Assembly: GCA_947561715.1 (NCBI GenBank) | Contig: OX387203.1 | Location: forward strand, 9,238,001-9,302,000 | Direction of reading: 5' to 3' | Length of the DNA stretch: 64,000 bases | Source: Ascidia mentula | Taxonomy: Eukaryota; Chordata; Ascidiacea; Phlebobranchia; Ascidiidae | In this document: positions 27,341 through 38,422 of the stretch, in pieces | How the letters are laid out: every line of letters begins with the position of its first letter | Position numbering within the stretch: position 1 is the stretch's first letter | The notes under the pieces: generated by a model | Databases searched by the model: none | The model's input: the letters and a program-made list of their open reading frames with translations, nothing else | What the model was told of the DNA's origin: nothing | Program-made: the position numbers and the translations under genes

Positions 27341-30300
27341 AAATGCGACGGACTGAAGTACTTTTTTGCTGAAAAAATCTTGCCAACAAAACGATTGTTT
27401 CACATTAACTGGTGTACTGTTTATCGTCAGTGATGCCATAATTTTGATTGCACGATTATAGATACCAAATAAAATATTGCAGTGTTTTAAGGTTCTTGCA
27501 GGATAGCTGCACTTAACGTAAACAGACAAGAATCGGTAACCTCTATGGAAGGTGATTTCAGTTCGGTTACTTTTTCTGTGCTGTCCCTTTTTACAATACC
27601 TATTGCAAACAACTACAGAATGAATATCGTGAACGGTAAAGAGAAACAACGTCAAGTTATGCGATGCGATTTTAACGTGAATCAAAACAGGTTAAATTTT
27701 TTATTTTTCGAATTTTTGATCACACCGAGATTCGAATCCAGATTATTTCGGCTACGAATCTAGATGGGTCGGGGCTTCTTAAATGATGTTGCCAATTGAT
27801 TATCTTTTTTTACCACATCGAGGTTTAACCCAGGATATCCTCGCCACGAATCCTGATCAGGTTTTCTTCTTGGTATATGGGTCGGACACATGGCCAATGC
27901 TGCCAATCACCCGCCCCAATTGCTCATCGACCATTAACTCATAACTAGAACAGCTCAACAGCGCCCACGTCCGGGTGATTGATTTTGTGTTTTCATTCGC
28001 TAAACGTGTTATGGAGCATCTAAGATGTTCTGCACACGTAAATTTGTACGTGTAGAACGAATTCGAATTCGAATTCGCTTCGCCCAATCGCTTCTCCCTT
28101 TTCATGTGCAAGAGGAGCACTGGCGCACTCAATTGTTCTCGCGTTTAACCTGTTCGAATGAGGTGTATTGAATTCGAATCGCTTTCAAACCACTTCGCTA
28201 TTAAACAATTGCAACCGGTTTTTAGGTTGTTAACTTTGTCACATTGCATCAGATAAATGATAAACCTTGAAAGACAAGAAGTGCTTGAAATTGCTTTTAT
28301 AGTTGTTTTTTAGGCCCTATAGCTTGTTCAAGTTTTTCTTAGCACTTCCATGATGGTTTGTTTTCCGCGGGTTGCGCTTAGTTTTGTACCAAATGGTTGT
28401 CGGCGACTGAGCTGTATAGTCACCACAAATTGGATGTCTTGCTTGACTGCTCACATACAAGATCATTGTAGGACCTATTATGTAGAAACAGTGGCCTTGT
28501 CTACGGCTCACTATTGAAAACATATTGGTTACATAGCTTTAATGCCAAACGTTGACGTGTTGGTGGTATATGCTCGTGACCGAGAAAGTCCATCTGCGCA
28601 AGGTGCGACGTGGAATTTAATTTTGAACGTAGTTTTGTTCAGTCGCCCATGTCATGCAGTCAAGCGTATCCTTAATTTCGACAGAGCTGGTTTGCGCGAA
28701 AGGGAAGTAGGTTTGGGGACGGAAAAAGAAATACCTACTAGTTTTTCATTGCGGCATTTCAGTAGTTACCTGAAAGGGTTGCAAAAGATATTGCAAATTT
28801 GTTGTGGTTATTGTATGTTGTCGTTTTGCTACTTTTTGCCACCAATACCGGTTACAACTGTAGCGGTACAATTCGCGTTTATTGTTGCAACGTTTAATGC
28901 GTTTTAAGAAGTGGTGGGATTTAAATATTGAAGAACTTTGCTGGGAGTCAGTCAAGCATAGACGAGTTGCATGTTTATTATACATGACATTTTCAGGTTT
29001 CACTGGCATTGCATCATGTGGAAGCGTTTTTGTTTTCTTGACGGGTGATAGCGACATCCAAAAATCATGAGTTTTTTGTATTATCCTGGACACGTAGGGC
29101 CACTGTGCTCTGTCAAGTATGGTTGAAAATTTTACATAACGACTATAGTAAATTACTACAAAAAACTGTAGCTTGGGACACCCATCTTTATGTGATATAT
29201 CCAAAACTTTCAAGTTATTAGTTACAAAAGCTCTATTTTGCTGTGAAGTGATCTGATGTTCCCAATCACACTTCCAGGTGAGTCTTGTGATATGTAACTT
29301 TTTTGGACCACTTAGCCTTGTATTTGGTTTAGCCTAGAAGGGGCACAATTTGCACTTAAAACAGCTCGGCCGACGAGACTTTGTACTACCACGTTGTGTC
29401 AGCTTTGGACCAACCACCCCGCAGAGGGCGATCTCCGAAGAGGCAATAATTTATTTTATGTGTATGTTTTTGAGATGACCATCTACCCCACATCCCTTTT
29501 TGGAGGGGAGCTGTGTAGCGCTTGTGTTTTGCCGGCAGGCTGTGCCGAAGCGGATTTAGCCTTTTTTCCCTCTCTCTCTCTCGAGTCTAGTGTACGTGAC
29601 GTTTTGCCTATTTTTAAGATAGTTAGCGCCAACGTACTGAGAATAGTTTTTGAAATTTTGATCCGCTAATGCGCATCTAGTCACGTGCATTGAAACACCC
29701 ATGGTTGTATGTGACGAAATCATGTTTGTTTGGGACAAATAGAAACAAAGGTTTCGTAGTGGCGGATATAATTTATGGTGGCAGCGCTCACTCCAGCAAA
29801 ATATTTAGGAATAGCAAAGTGGCAGAAATGCCAGTACATTATGGATCGTAGTGTTGTTAAAAAAATTTTGAAGGTCAAGTGAAAAAGATCAAATTCCTGT
29901 TATACATTAGTCGATTTGTCTTGAAGCTTGCGAGTTGGGCGTCGGACGAACTGTTTGTCGTCCCAGCCTGAGCCATTTTGGGTAGCTATTGTGTAACAAG
30001 GTTGCTACACTGTCGTAATGAAGAATCAACTCTTGTCGAAATTCTTTTCGGTTTGGAACTATTTTGTTTGCTTCGAGTAGTTTATATAATAAGCATGCTT
30101 GAATTACTAGATACCTTATGTACGTGTTTTAGTTTTTTGGAGATATTAGAAATGAAATGCAGTCTCTAGCAATAAGCAAAGAAGTAATTGTTCAGAAACT
30201 TTTCCTAACCTGCAAAGCTGTAATTACGGTAACATCATGTAGCTACGTTTTGCGTGTTGTTTTGAAAGGATAAATGGCATGGTGCCATATTCTGTAGCGC

Positions 30301-30480
30301 ATTTTATGCAAAGTGTTTTTAACCAAAATGCGACGGACCGGCGAATCTTTTTGCTGTAAAAAACGTTGCCAACAAAACGTTTGTTTCACTTTAACTGATG
30401 TACCTTCTATCTTCAGTGCTGCCATAAAATGTATTGCACGATAATAGATAGCAAATAAAATATTCCAGCGTTTTTTGAGG
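27340..30480 (+). repeat. Duplicated flanking block (tandem and inverted copies)
   Basis: The segment 27340-27540 matches 30310-30490 directly. The segment 29700-30480 matches 46080-46950 inverted (for example a shared ttagttttttggagatattag near 30130). In the right-hand copy the 27.3-29.7 kb insert is absent next to the gene B flank, so the two sides have been rearranged since duplication. There are no genes apart from the exon remnant at 29256. Confidence 0.6.
29256..29277 (+). pseudogene. Remnant first exon of a third GTPase copy
   Basis: The codons for MFPITLP align with the start exon of gene B (MFPIPSPALPSAPC) and follow a full copy of the 5' flank. Homology runs out a few tens of bases later, the donor at the ancestral position is lost, and no further exon follows. 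This shows the GTPase unit was once tandemly repeated on this side. Confidence 0.6.
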
Positions 30481-30489
30481 TATTTGTGA

Positions 30490-31400
30490 TATAGCGTGCC
30501 CTATACTACACGGCAGGAACCATTTTTTTTTTATTCAAAATGCAAAAATCGTTTCAAGAAAAATTTGTTTCGAGAAAATTTATTTCAAAATAAAACTAAC
30601 ACTTTTGCCCTTCTTGAAATACTTGCTTTTTGCGTAAACATGTTTTTTTCAAGGATTTCAGATAAAGCAAACAAAATAAGTTTTTTAAAAACTAACATGC
30701 GGTGGCGGTAGAGGATTGTAGTGGAATAAAAAAATGTTGTTCTTTGTGGTTGATGACAAGTTTATCGTCATTTGTGATGTTTTTGGAGTGGTGTTTACAT
30801 TAATTAGTAAAGTATATTAGTTATGTTGAATTGTGACGGTCGTTACAGCTTAGTGAACATATTATGACAAAACTTAATTATGCCTGAGCAATGGCAATGA
30901 ACGTTATTTTCGTTATAATAACTAAAATCGTCACTTAAAGACTTTCGGTGATGTTGGCGTGGTCATGCAAGAGCAGTCATATCTTTTGTGTTGTAATAAT
31001 GTATGTTTCTATGGATAGTTGTGTAGCAATATTATGAATAATGGTATTTCGGTATGTCGCGTATTTCATTTAACCCACTAACGGAACATTATAATATGAC
31101 GATTGCCTTTGTTTAATAGTCTTGAGACAAACTATCAGCCTAATTTGTTAGTCAGCAACTTACAGCTTATCAGATATATACAAAGATATTGAGCATAATG
31201 TGGCAATGTTTGCAGCTCATTTATTTAACTATATCACACCCCAGATAAATTGTTATTTTCATTTTTAAATAAATAAGTGTGCGTTTGTGTAACATATTTG
31301 TAAAACATAGCACCCACATTAATTTATCAACAATACTCGCTTCTGAAATCAGAATTCTTAGTGTTTCTTATTGTCACTGATTTTAACATTGCCTGACTAA
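30490..31400. other. Intergenic, no gene seen
   Basis: AT-rich single-copy sequence without coherent ORFs. It precedes the small gene at 31.4 kb and may contain its promoter; no element is recognisable. Confidence 0.4.
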
Positions 31401-31413
31401 CTTTGTCAGATAT

Positions 31414-33101
31414 GGAATCAGATAAAGGTTTTCCAAGTACATTTGGGTAAGAATTTCACTAATCCAATTGGCCCAAGATAACATAACAATGTTAATTTTA
31501 ATGAGAGTTCAATTCATATTTTTTTGCTTGCTGATTGATCTTTTTGAGATTATTTTTCTCAAGAAGGACATAAGTAAGTCTCCTAGCATGTCAAGGATCA
31601 TTATTCTAATAACACCCTAAGTTGATGTGAAATTTTAACAAAATGTCAGCTTAAAACTATCATGTTTGAAACTTGTTGAAAAGTGCAACATGATCAAGTT
31701 CTTTTTTTGTTTGCTTGCAACATTTTCTCTTCAATAAAAAAGACCACAAAGGGAAAGTGGATGGATGAGTGATATCAACCCCATCTCATCCGGACAATGT
31801 TTTCGATATTTTTCAAGAAAAAGACCACACCACAGCCGCATAGCTGTGCGGAGTAGAGAGTCAACCTCTTCAAGTCGATCACCATCAACCCACAGGTAAA
31901 GCTGTTAAAAAAAGGACTAAATGATATCAAACAATAACAAAATTATTGATGTTTTTTGATATTTTTAAAGAAAAAGGCCACACCACAGCCACAAACCTGT
32001 ACGGAGTAGAGAGTCAACCTCTTCAAGCCAATCACCATCAACCCACAGGTAAAGCTGTTCAAAAACGGACTAAATAATGTCAAACAATAACAAAATTATC
32101 AATATTTTTGTTTTTTTTCAAGAAAAAGGTCACACCACAGCCACAAACCTGTACGGAGTAGAGAGTCAACCTCTTCAAGCCAATCACCATCAACCCACAG
32201 GTAAAGCTGTTCAAAAACGGACTTAATGACGTCAAACAATAACAAAATTATTGATCTTTTTGATATTTTTAAAGAAAAAGACCACATCACAGCCACAAAC
32301 CTGTACGGAGTAGAGAGTCAACCTCTTCAAGCCGATCACCATCAACCCACAGGTAAAGCTGTTTAAAAAAGGACTGAATGATGTGAAACAAAAACAAAAT
32401 TATTAATCTTTTTGATATTTTTCAAGAAAAAGACCACACCACAGCCACAGAGCTGTTCGGAGTAGAGAGTCAACCTTTTCAAGCCAATCAGCATCAACCC
32501 ACAGGTAATTTATAAATTTAATAGGGGTCCGTTAAAAGAAAAATACGACCAGTACCAATACATGGCACTTGTTGGGAAACAGTGTTTTTTATGTTTTGCA
32601 CAATTGGTAAAACAATAAGATGCCAATAGGCGAAATTAATATTTCTTTAATGAAGATCTTATACTGGTGTGATCGTCTTTTTCTCCTTTTGGAGCTCTAG
32701 GATTGGTAAAACAATTAACAGTAAAATAGTAACCAAAATTTGACTGTAATTTAGCCCAGATAAATAGTTTGTTATTGTTTTCCAGTATCTCCAATAAAAA
32801 GAATTCGCAGAAACTCAAATTCTGCTTCAGCTGCCACACCAAGCAAGAAATTACCAGGTATATCTAAAAGTTTCAAAAACATTTTTGTGCGCTGCATAGT
32901 AGACTATGTTGTTGTCTTGCGCAGTTTAAGTACATTTGGTAAACAAGAATGTCAAAGGAATAACCCAAAAAGTTTGAAATAAAAGTCTTGTTTAAATTAT
33001 TGCTTATTTTAAAAAAAAATGTTGTCACATAAATGCTAAAACAAGCTGTTTTAGGATCTAAAAGAAAAAAGAATGAACAGAGATCTGAAGATGACTTTTA
33101 A
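31414..33101 (+). CDS. Small gene with five tandemly duplicated 78-nt exons (unknown function)
   Basis: Exon-like units with acceptor and donor lie at 31818-31895, 31971-32048, 32123-32200, 32275-32352 and 32427-32504. Each is exactly 78 nt, with nearly identical flanking introns at a period of about 152 bp. They are followed by 32786-32857 (72 nt) and a last exon 33055-33101. In one frame units 2-5 read as Gln/His-rich (YGVESQPLQANHHQPTG) and join a basic, nuclear-looking C-terminus (SPIKRIRRNSNSASAA, then GSKRKKNEQRSEDDF-stop). In that frame unit 1 has a TAG. In the other frame all five units are open and Arg/Ser-rich (VRSRESTSSSQSPSTHR) and connect to a possible start exon (MESDKGFPSTF, 31414), but they stop two codons into the last exon. 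Which frame is used cannot be settled from sequence. The family is not recognised. Confidence 0.55.
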
Positions 33102-35512
33102 TTCAAAAACAAATTGCCAAACTGGTGCTGCATGTTTTATGCATCAAGTATTTTTTTTTGTTACTTTGCTTCATATATGCTAAACATTCCTTTCTTATTT
33201 TTTTATATGTTTAGTGCTGTACTTTTAATTCAAAAACAAATTGCCAAACTGGTGCTGCATGTTTTATGCATCAAGTATTTTTTTTTGTGACTTTGCTTCA
33301 TATATGCTAAACATTCCTTTCTTATTTTTTTATATGTTTAGTGCTGTACTTTTAATTCAAAACAAATTGCCAAACTGGTGCTGCATGTTTTATGCATCAA
33401 GTATTTTTTTTTGTTACTTTGCTTCATATATGCTAAACATTCCTTTCTTATTTTTTTATATGTTTAGTGCTGTACTTTTAATTCAAAACAAATTGCTAAA
33501 CTGGTGCTGCATGTTTTATGCATCAAGTATTCTTTTTTGTGACTTTGCTTCATATATGCTAAACATTCCTTTCTTATTTTTTTATATGTTTAGTGCTGTA
33601 CTTTTAATTCAAAACAAATTGCTAAACTGGTGCTGCATGTTTTATGCATCAAGTATTCTTTTTTGTGACTTTGCTTCATATATGCTAAACATTCCTTTCT
33701 TATTTTTTTATATGTTTAGTGCTGTACTTTTAATTCAAAACAAATTGCTAAACTGGTGCTGCATGTTTTATGCATCAAGTATTCTTTTTTGTGACTTTGC
33801 TTCATATATGCTAAACATTCCTTTCTTATTTTTTTATATGTTTAGTGCTGTACTTTTAATTCAAAAACAAATTGCTAAACTGGTGCTGCATGTTTTATGC
33901 ATCAAGTATTCTTTTTTGTGACTTTGCTTCATATATGCTAAACATTCCTTTCTTATTTTTTTATATGTTTAGTGCTGTACTTTTAATTCAAAACAAATTG
34001 CTAAACTGGTGCTGCATGTTTTATGCATCAAGTATTCTTTTTTGTGACTTTGCTTCATATATGCTAAACATTCCTTTCTTATTTTTTTATATGTTTAGTG
34101 CTGTACTTTTAATTCAAAAACAAATTGCTAAACTGGTGCTGCATGTTTTATGCATCAAGTATTCTTTTTTGTGACTTTGCTTCATATATGCTAAACATTC
34201 CTTTCTTATTTTTTTATATGTTTAGTGCTGTACTTTTAATTCAAAACAAATTGCTAAACTGGTGCTGCATGTTTTATGCATCAAGTATTCTTTTTTGTGA
34301 CTTTGCTTCATATATGCTAAACATTCCTTTCTTATTTTTTTATATGTTTAGTGCTGTACTTTTAATTCAAAACAAATTGCTAAACTGGTGCTGCATGTTT
34401 TATGCATCAAGTATTCTTTTTTGTGACTTTGCTTCATATATGCTAAACATTCCTTTCTTATTTTTTTATATGTTTAGTGCTGTACTTTTAATTCAAAACA
34501 AATTGCTAAACTGGTGCTGCATGTTTTATGCATCAAGTATTCTTTTTTGTGACTTTGCTTCATATATGCCAAACATTCCTTTCTTATTTTTTTATATGTT
34601 TAGTGCTGTACTTTTAATTCAAAACAAATTGCTAAACTGGTGCTGCATGTTTTATGCATCAAGTATTCTTTTTTGTGACTTTGCTTCATATATGCTAAAC
34701 ATTCCTTTCTTATTTTTTTATATGTTTAGTGCTGTACTTTTAATTCAAAACAAATTGCTAAACTGGTGCTGCATGTTTTATGCATCAAGTATTCTTTTTT
34801 GTGACTTTGCTTCATATATGCTAAACATTCCTTTCTTATTTTTTTATATGTTTAGTGCTGTACTTTTAATTCAAAACAAATTGCTAAACTGGTGCTGCAT
34901 GTTTTATGCATCAAGTATTCTTTTTTGTGACTTTGCTTCATATATGCTAAACATTCCTTTCTTATTTTTTTATATGTTTAGTGCTGTACTTTTAATTCAA
35001 AACAAATTGCTAAACTGGTGCTGCATGTTTTATGCATCAAGTATTCTTTTTTGTGACTTTGCTTCATATATGCTAAACATTCCTTTCTTATTTTTTTATA
35101 TGTTTAGTGCTGTACTTTTAATTCAAAACAAATTGCTAAACTGGTGCTGCATGTTTTATGCATCAAGTATTCTTTTTTGTGACTTTGCTTCATATATGCT
35201 AAACATTCCTTTCTTATTTTTTTATATGTTTAGTGCTGTACTTTTAATTCAAAACAAATTGCTAAACTGGTGCTGCATGTTTTATGCATCAAGTATTCTT
35301 TTTTGTGACTTTGCTTCATATATGCCAAACATTCCTTTCTTATTTTTTTATATGTTTAGTGCTGTACTATTAATTCAAAACAAATTGCTAAACTGGTGCT
35401 GCATGTTTTATGCATCAAGTATTCTTTTTTGTGACTTTGCTTCATATATGCTAAACATTCCTTCCTTATTTTTTATATGTGTAGTGCTGTACTTTTACTT
35501 CATGCCAGATTG
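33093..35512. repeat. Minisatellite, 126-bp unit, about 19 copies
   Basis: Units recur at 126 bp (a few at 127 from an extra A) from 'aactggtgct' at 33120 to 35391, almost identical apart from early copies with ttgccaaac/ttttttttgt variants. The array begins on the stop codon of the preceding gene, so it is probably that gene's 3' UTR or immediate 3' flank. Each unit contains a T-rich tract ending in tttag, like a splice acceptor. Long ORFs across it exist only because 126 is divisible by three; I do not call them genes. Confidence 0.95.
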
Positions 35513-35639
35513 CCAAAATGATGATGGCACATGCTTTCAATGCAAAAAACTAACTCTCTGACTGTGGCATACATAACCAAAACGTTCTTTTCTTGTATTT
35601 TTCTTTCACATTGTATTAAAATAAAAAACATTAACAGGC

Positions 35640-36020
35640 TGTCAATTGTTTGTTTTAACTTTAAATTTACTCAAATTTTGCAACGTGATACTACAGTCTA
35701 TTCAAAATCGGAATGTAAAAACCGTTTTAATTTAAGGGCATTGGCTTCAATGTGGCCAAGGAATAGACGTTTCAATACGCTGCTTTCCATTCGGTGTAAC
35801 CAGTCCACAAACAGGTTAATCGGCTGTCGTATGTTTGTGTTAACTTCAATTATTATGAAATTTTTCAATTTGATACTACCGTATGTTTGAAGTTGGACTG
35901 TAAAAACCGTTTTCTTATGAGGGATTTGGCTTTTTTAAACTGCGAAACGAATAGGCGTTCCAATGCGCCGTTTCCTATGGAGTCCCGCTGGCAATTTTAT
36001 CGCATTCGGCTGGTGATATA
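35640..36020. repeat. Diverged tandem pair of about 190-bp repeats
   Basis: Two diverged direct copies, about 35650-35835 and 35842-36020, share landmarks such as tgtaaaaaccgtttt, gaataggcgttccaat-like and tttcc/ttcct blocks in the same order. No gene is seen here. Confidence 0.55.
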
Positions 36021-38400
36021 TTGTGCTGTGTGGGAGTCGGTCGACAATGCGAGTTAATGAAGCGAAGCTCCTTTGACATTTTGACTGATAACTTTTAATG
36101 TCCCGTGGGATATTGGTTGTTCTCTGTTTATGAACGAATGACGATGCGTTTGGTTTTTTTAGCAGTTCTGCAATTGCCAGATGTGTAGCCTTTTTGACTC
36201 AGTCAACACAACTGCTTTCGAATTTAACAATTGCTTTTGAAAATTTATCTCAGTACCTGTCAACAGACTTTCCACTCCCCTTTCGAAAGCAATGAACGAA
36301 ACTTTTATTGCTCGAATGTTTGCTTTGATTGTGTTTTGTTGGCTTTTTATTTGAAGCAAAGCTGTCACATAACATTTCATGTGTATTTGCCTTACGTTCA
36401 GTTTTGTTTGCTTCATTTATAACTGTGCTCGACAAGAATAATAAAGTGTTTTTGATTAAACAAAGCCTTTTGACTGGGAACATTGAAAGACCTCAGCCAA
36501 GCGGGAAACAATTCGAAGAAGTTCCTTGAAACTCGTGAGACTCGCGCTAAATTTGCTGAATTCTGCTGTGGATTTCTGTGAGAATGAAAATTCCCAAACT
36601 CGTTTCAGCAAGTCAGCTTTAAGGGGTTAATTAAAGTTTATTTTTACCGAAACGTGCATCGTCGCGCTCGTTCTGTACAAATGCAAAATGTCTCATAACT
36701 TTTTGTGTCTTGTGATTGCTTGCGTTCTGTTAAATCACTGGAGGTCATCATTGAAACCAGTTAGTTTAATCAGATGTATTTCGCACGGGCCATCAAACCC
36801 GATAAATCATAGTATCATAGTAGAGGCCAAGAACGCAAAGTAAACGAAGATAAACACTTTACAAAGTGATCGATTCTCAGCTTGATACAACCAATGGCGA
36901 CTCAGAGATACCATAACGTGGAAGTCTTTTCTCATGACTATTTTCATGACAAGACAGCTACCAGTCAGTAAACGCACTTAACCTTTATTAACATAACGTT
37001 TGCGACTCCTGTTGCCTGAATAGTTACAACAAAAACAAACAAGTAACGGACTAACACAGGCTAAAAGTCACTTAGTGAGTTTGAAAGGATAATTATCACC
37101 AAATTGAATTACGTTGAACTCATTGCCTTTGTAGTCACTATAAATAGTTTAGTTTCAGTTACGTGTTAAGTTTCAGATTTTCTAATTAGCCATTGAAGGA
37201 GTTATATGTACCTGCATCTATGGTGGTAAAACATTCGCTTGTACTTGTATATAAGCATGATAAAAATCAAAAATTCGCAATGCAGCAGAACTTAATACAA
37301 CAAGGTGCAGCCGGAGTTTCCGCATTCTAAATTTTCCTCAGTGCAAGGATTTGCTGTCACGTGTAACATACGTCACAGAGGCCAGCGCTTGCACAATCCC
37401 ATACTGCGGCCCATATGATAAATTCATCGAATGTTCTCGAGTAAAATAATACAAGGAGGATCAACTCCTTCAGCTAGTGTGCAACAGAATGTGTGAACAA
37501 GCGACTGCTAGTACAGCACGCGTGAATCATCTATATCCGCTCCCACGGATAACATTGATGTGTACTGTATTTTATGTTCCTGCAATATATTACTTCAAGC
37601 GCCTCATGATATCACGTGACATTATTGACCAATCAGCTCTCATAATGGAGAGCGTTAAAGAGCCCAGTTTAGACCGGTAAATTCATTCTATTTGATTCTA
37701 CTTGATTCTATTTGATTCCATTCGATTCTACTTGTTTTATCGTATTACTGTAACACTGCTAATATTACTGAGACTCAACAAGCTATTCGCCGGCTTGGGA
37801 TTTATTCCCATAGCCTGATAATAAACTGTTTATTTGGAATCAGCGGTTTGCTGGTGAGAACGAGGCAGAAGCAGATTTAACAATCGAAGAGACTCAATAA
37901 CCGCTCAGGCCATCGAGACACTGTTAAATATCTCAGAAACACTTCGAGTTATTTACACACGCATTATTTGCTATTGCTGTAAAAGTGTGCATAGGTATTG
38001 CAGCAGATCGGCAAGTAGGCACAAATTACAAAGGAAGCGAAAAATTTCACTGTAGCAAACAATGGACGACTGACGTAACGTTATTGCCCGAGAAACTTCT
38101 TGTACCGAAATCCAGGTATTGTCGTATGCAGTAACTCGATTTGTGAGCTCACGTGCTGGGCAAATGCGTACTGCAGGAGGCGCAGCAGTTATAAAAGGTT
38201 GTTGTATACTGTCAGAAAATGTACACATTATCACATATTAATGTTTGTGTTTTGGTGGTCAGTAAAGTTGTTGTCCTATTTGCATTTAAAACAATTTTCA
38301 GTAGTAAGCGTAGAAGCTACGACATCAAAAGAGTACAGTGAAACTATAGACAAACTGCTAAAGACATACATACTTTTATGTACAGCATAGCCTACTACCA
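36020..38400. other. Intergenic; possible decayed LTR and a short tandem repeat
   Basis: No coherent gene. A short tandem run of TTGATTCTA-type units occupies 37683-37735. The interval about 37360-37850 has a TGTAAC start, a TATA-like box upstream, an AATAAA and a following TGGTGAGAACGAGG that could be a primer-binding site. It might therefore be a solitary LTR-type fossil, but only one copy is present and I cannot confirm it. Confidence 0.3.
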
Positions 38401-38422
38401 ATAAATTTACGAGGAATTGCAT

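Noticed and set aside
33241-35561. Long ORFs encoding hydrophobic 42-residue repeats (NWCCMFYASS...)
   Set aside because: They follow from a 126-bp minisatellite whose period is divisible by three. Single-base unit length changes break the frame repeatedly and codon use shows no constraint.
37360-37850. Solitary LTR
   Set aside because: TG start, AATAAA and a possible primer-binding site are suggestive, but no second copy, coding region or target duplication is visible in the window.
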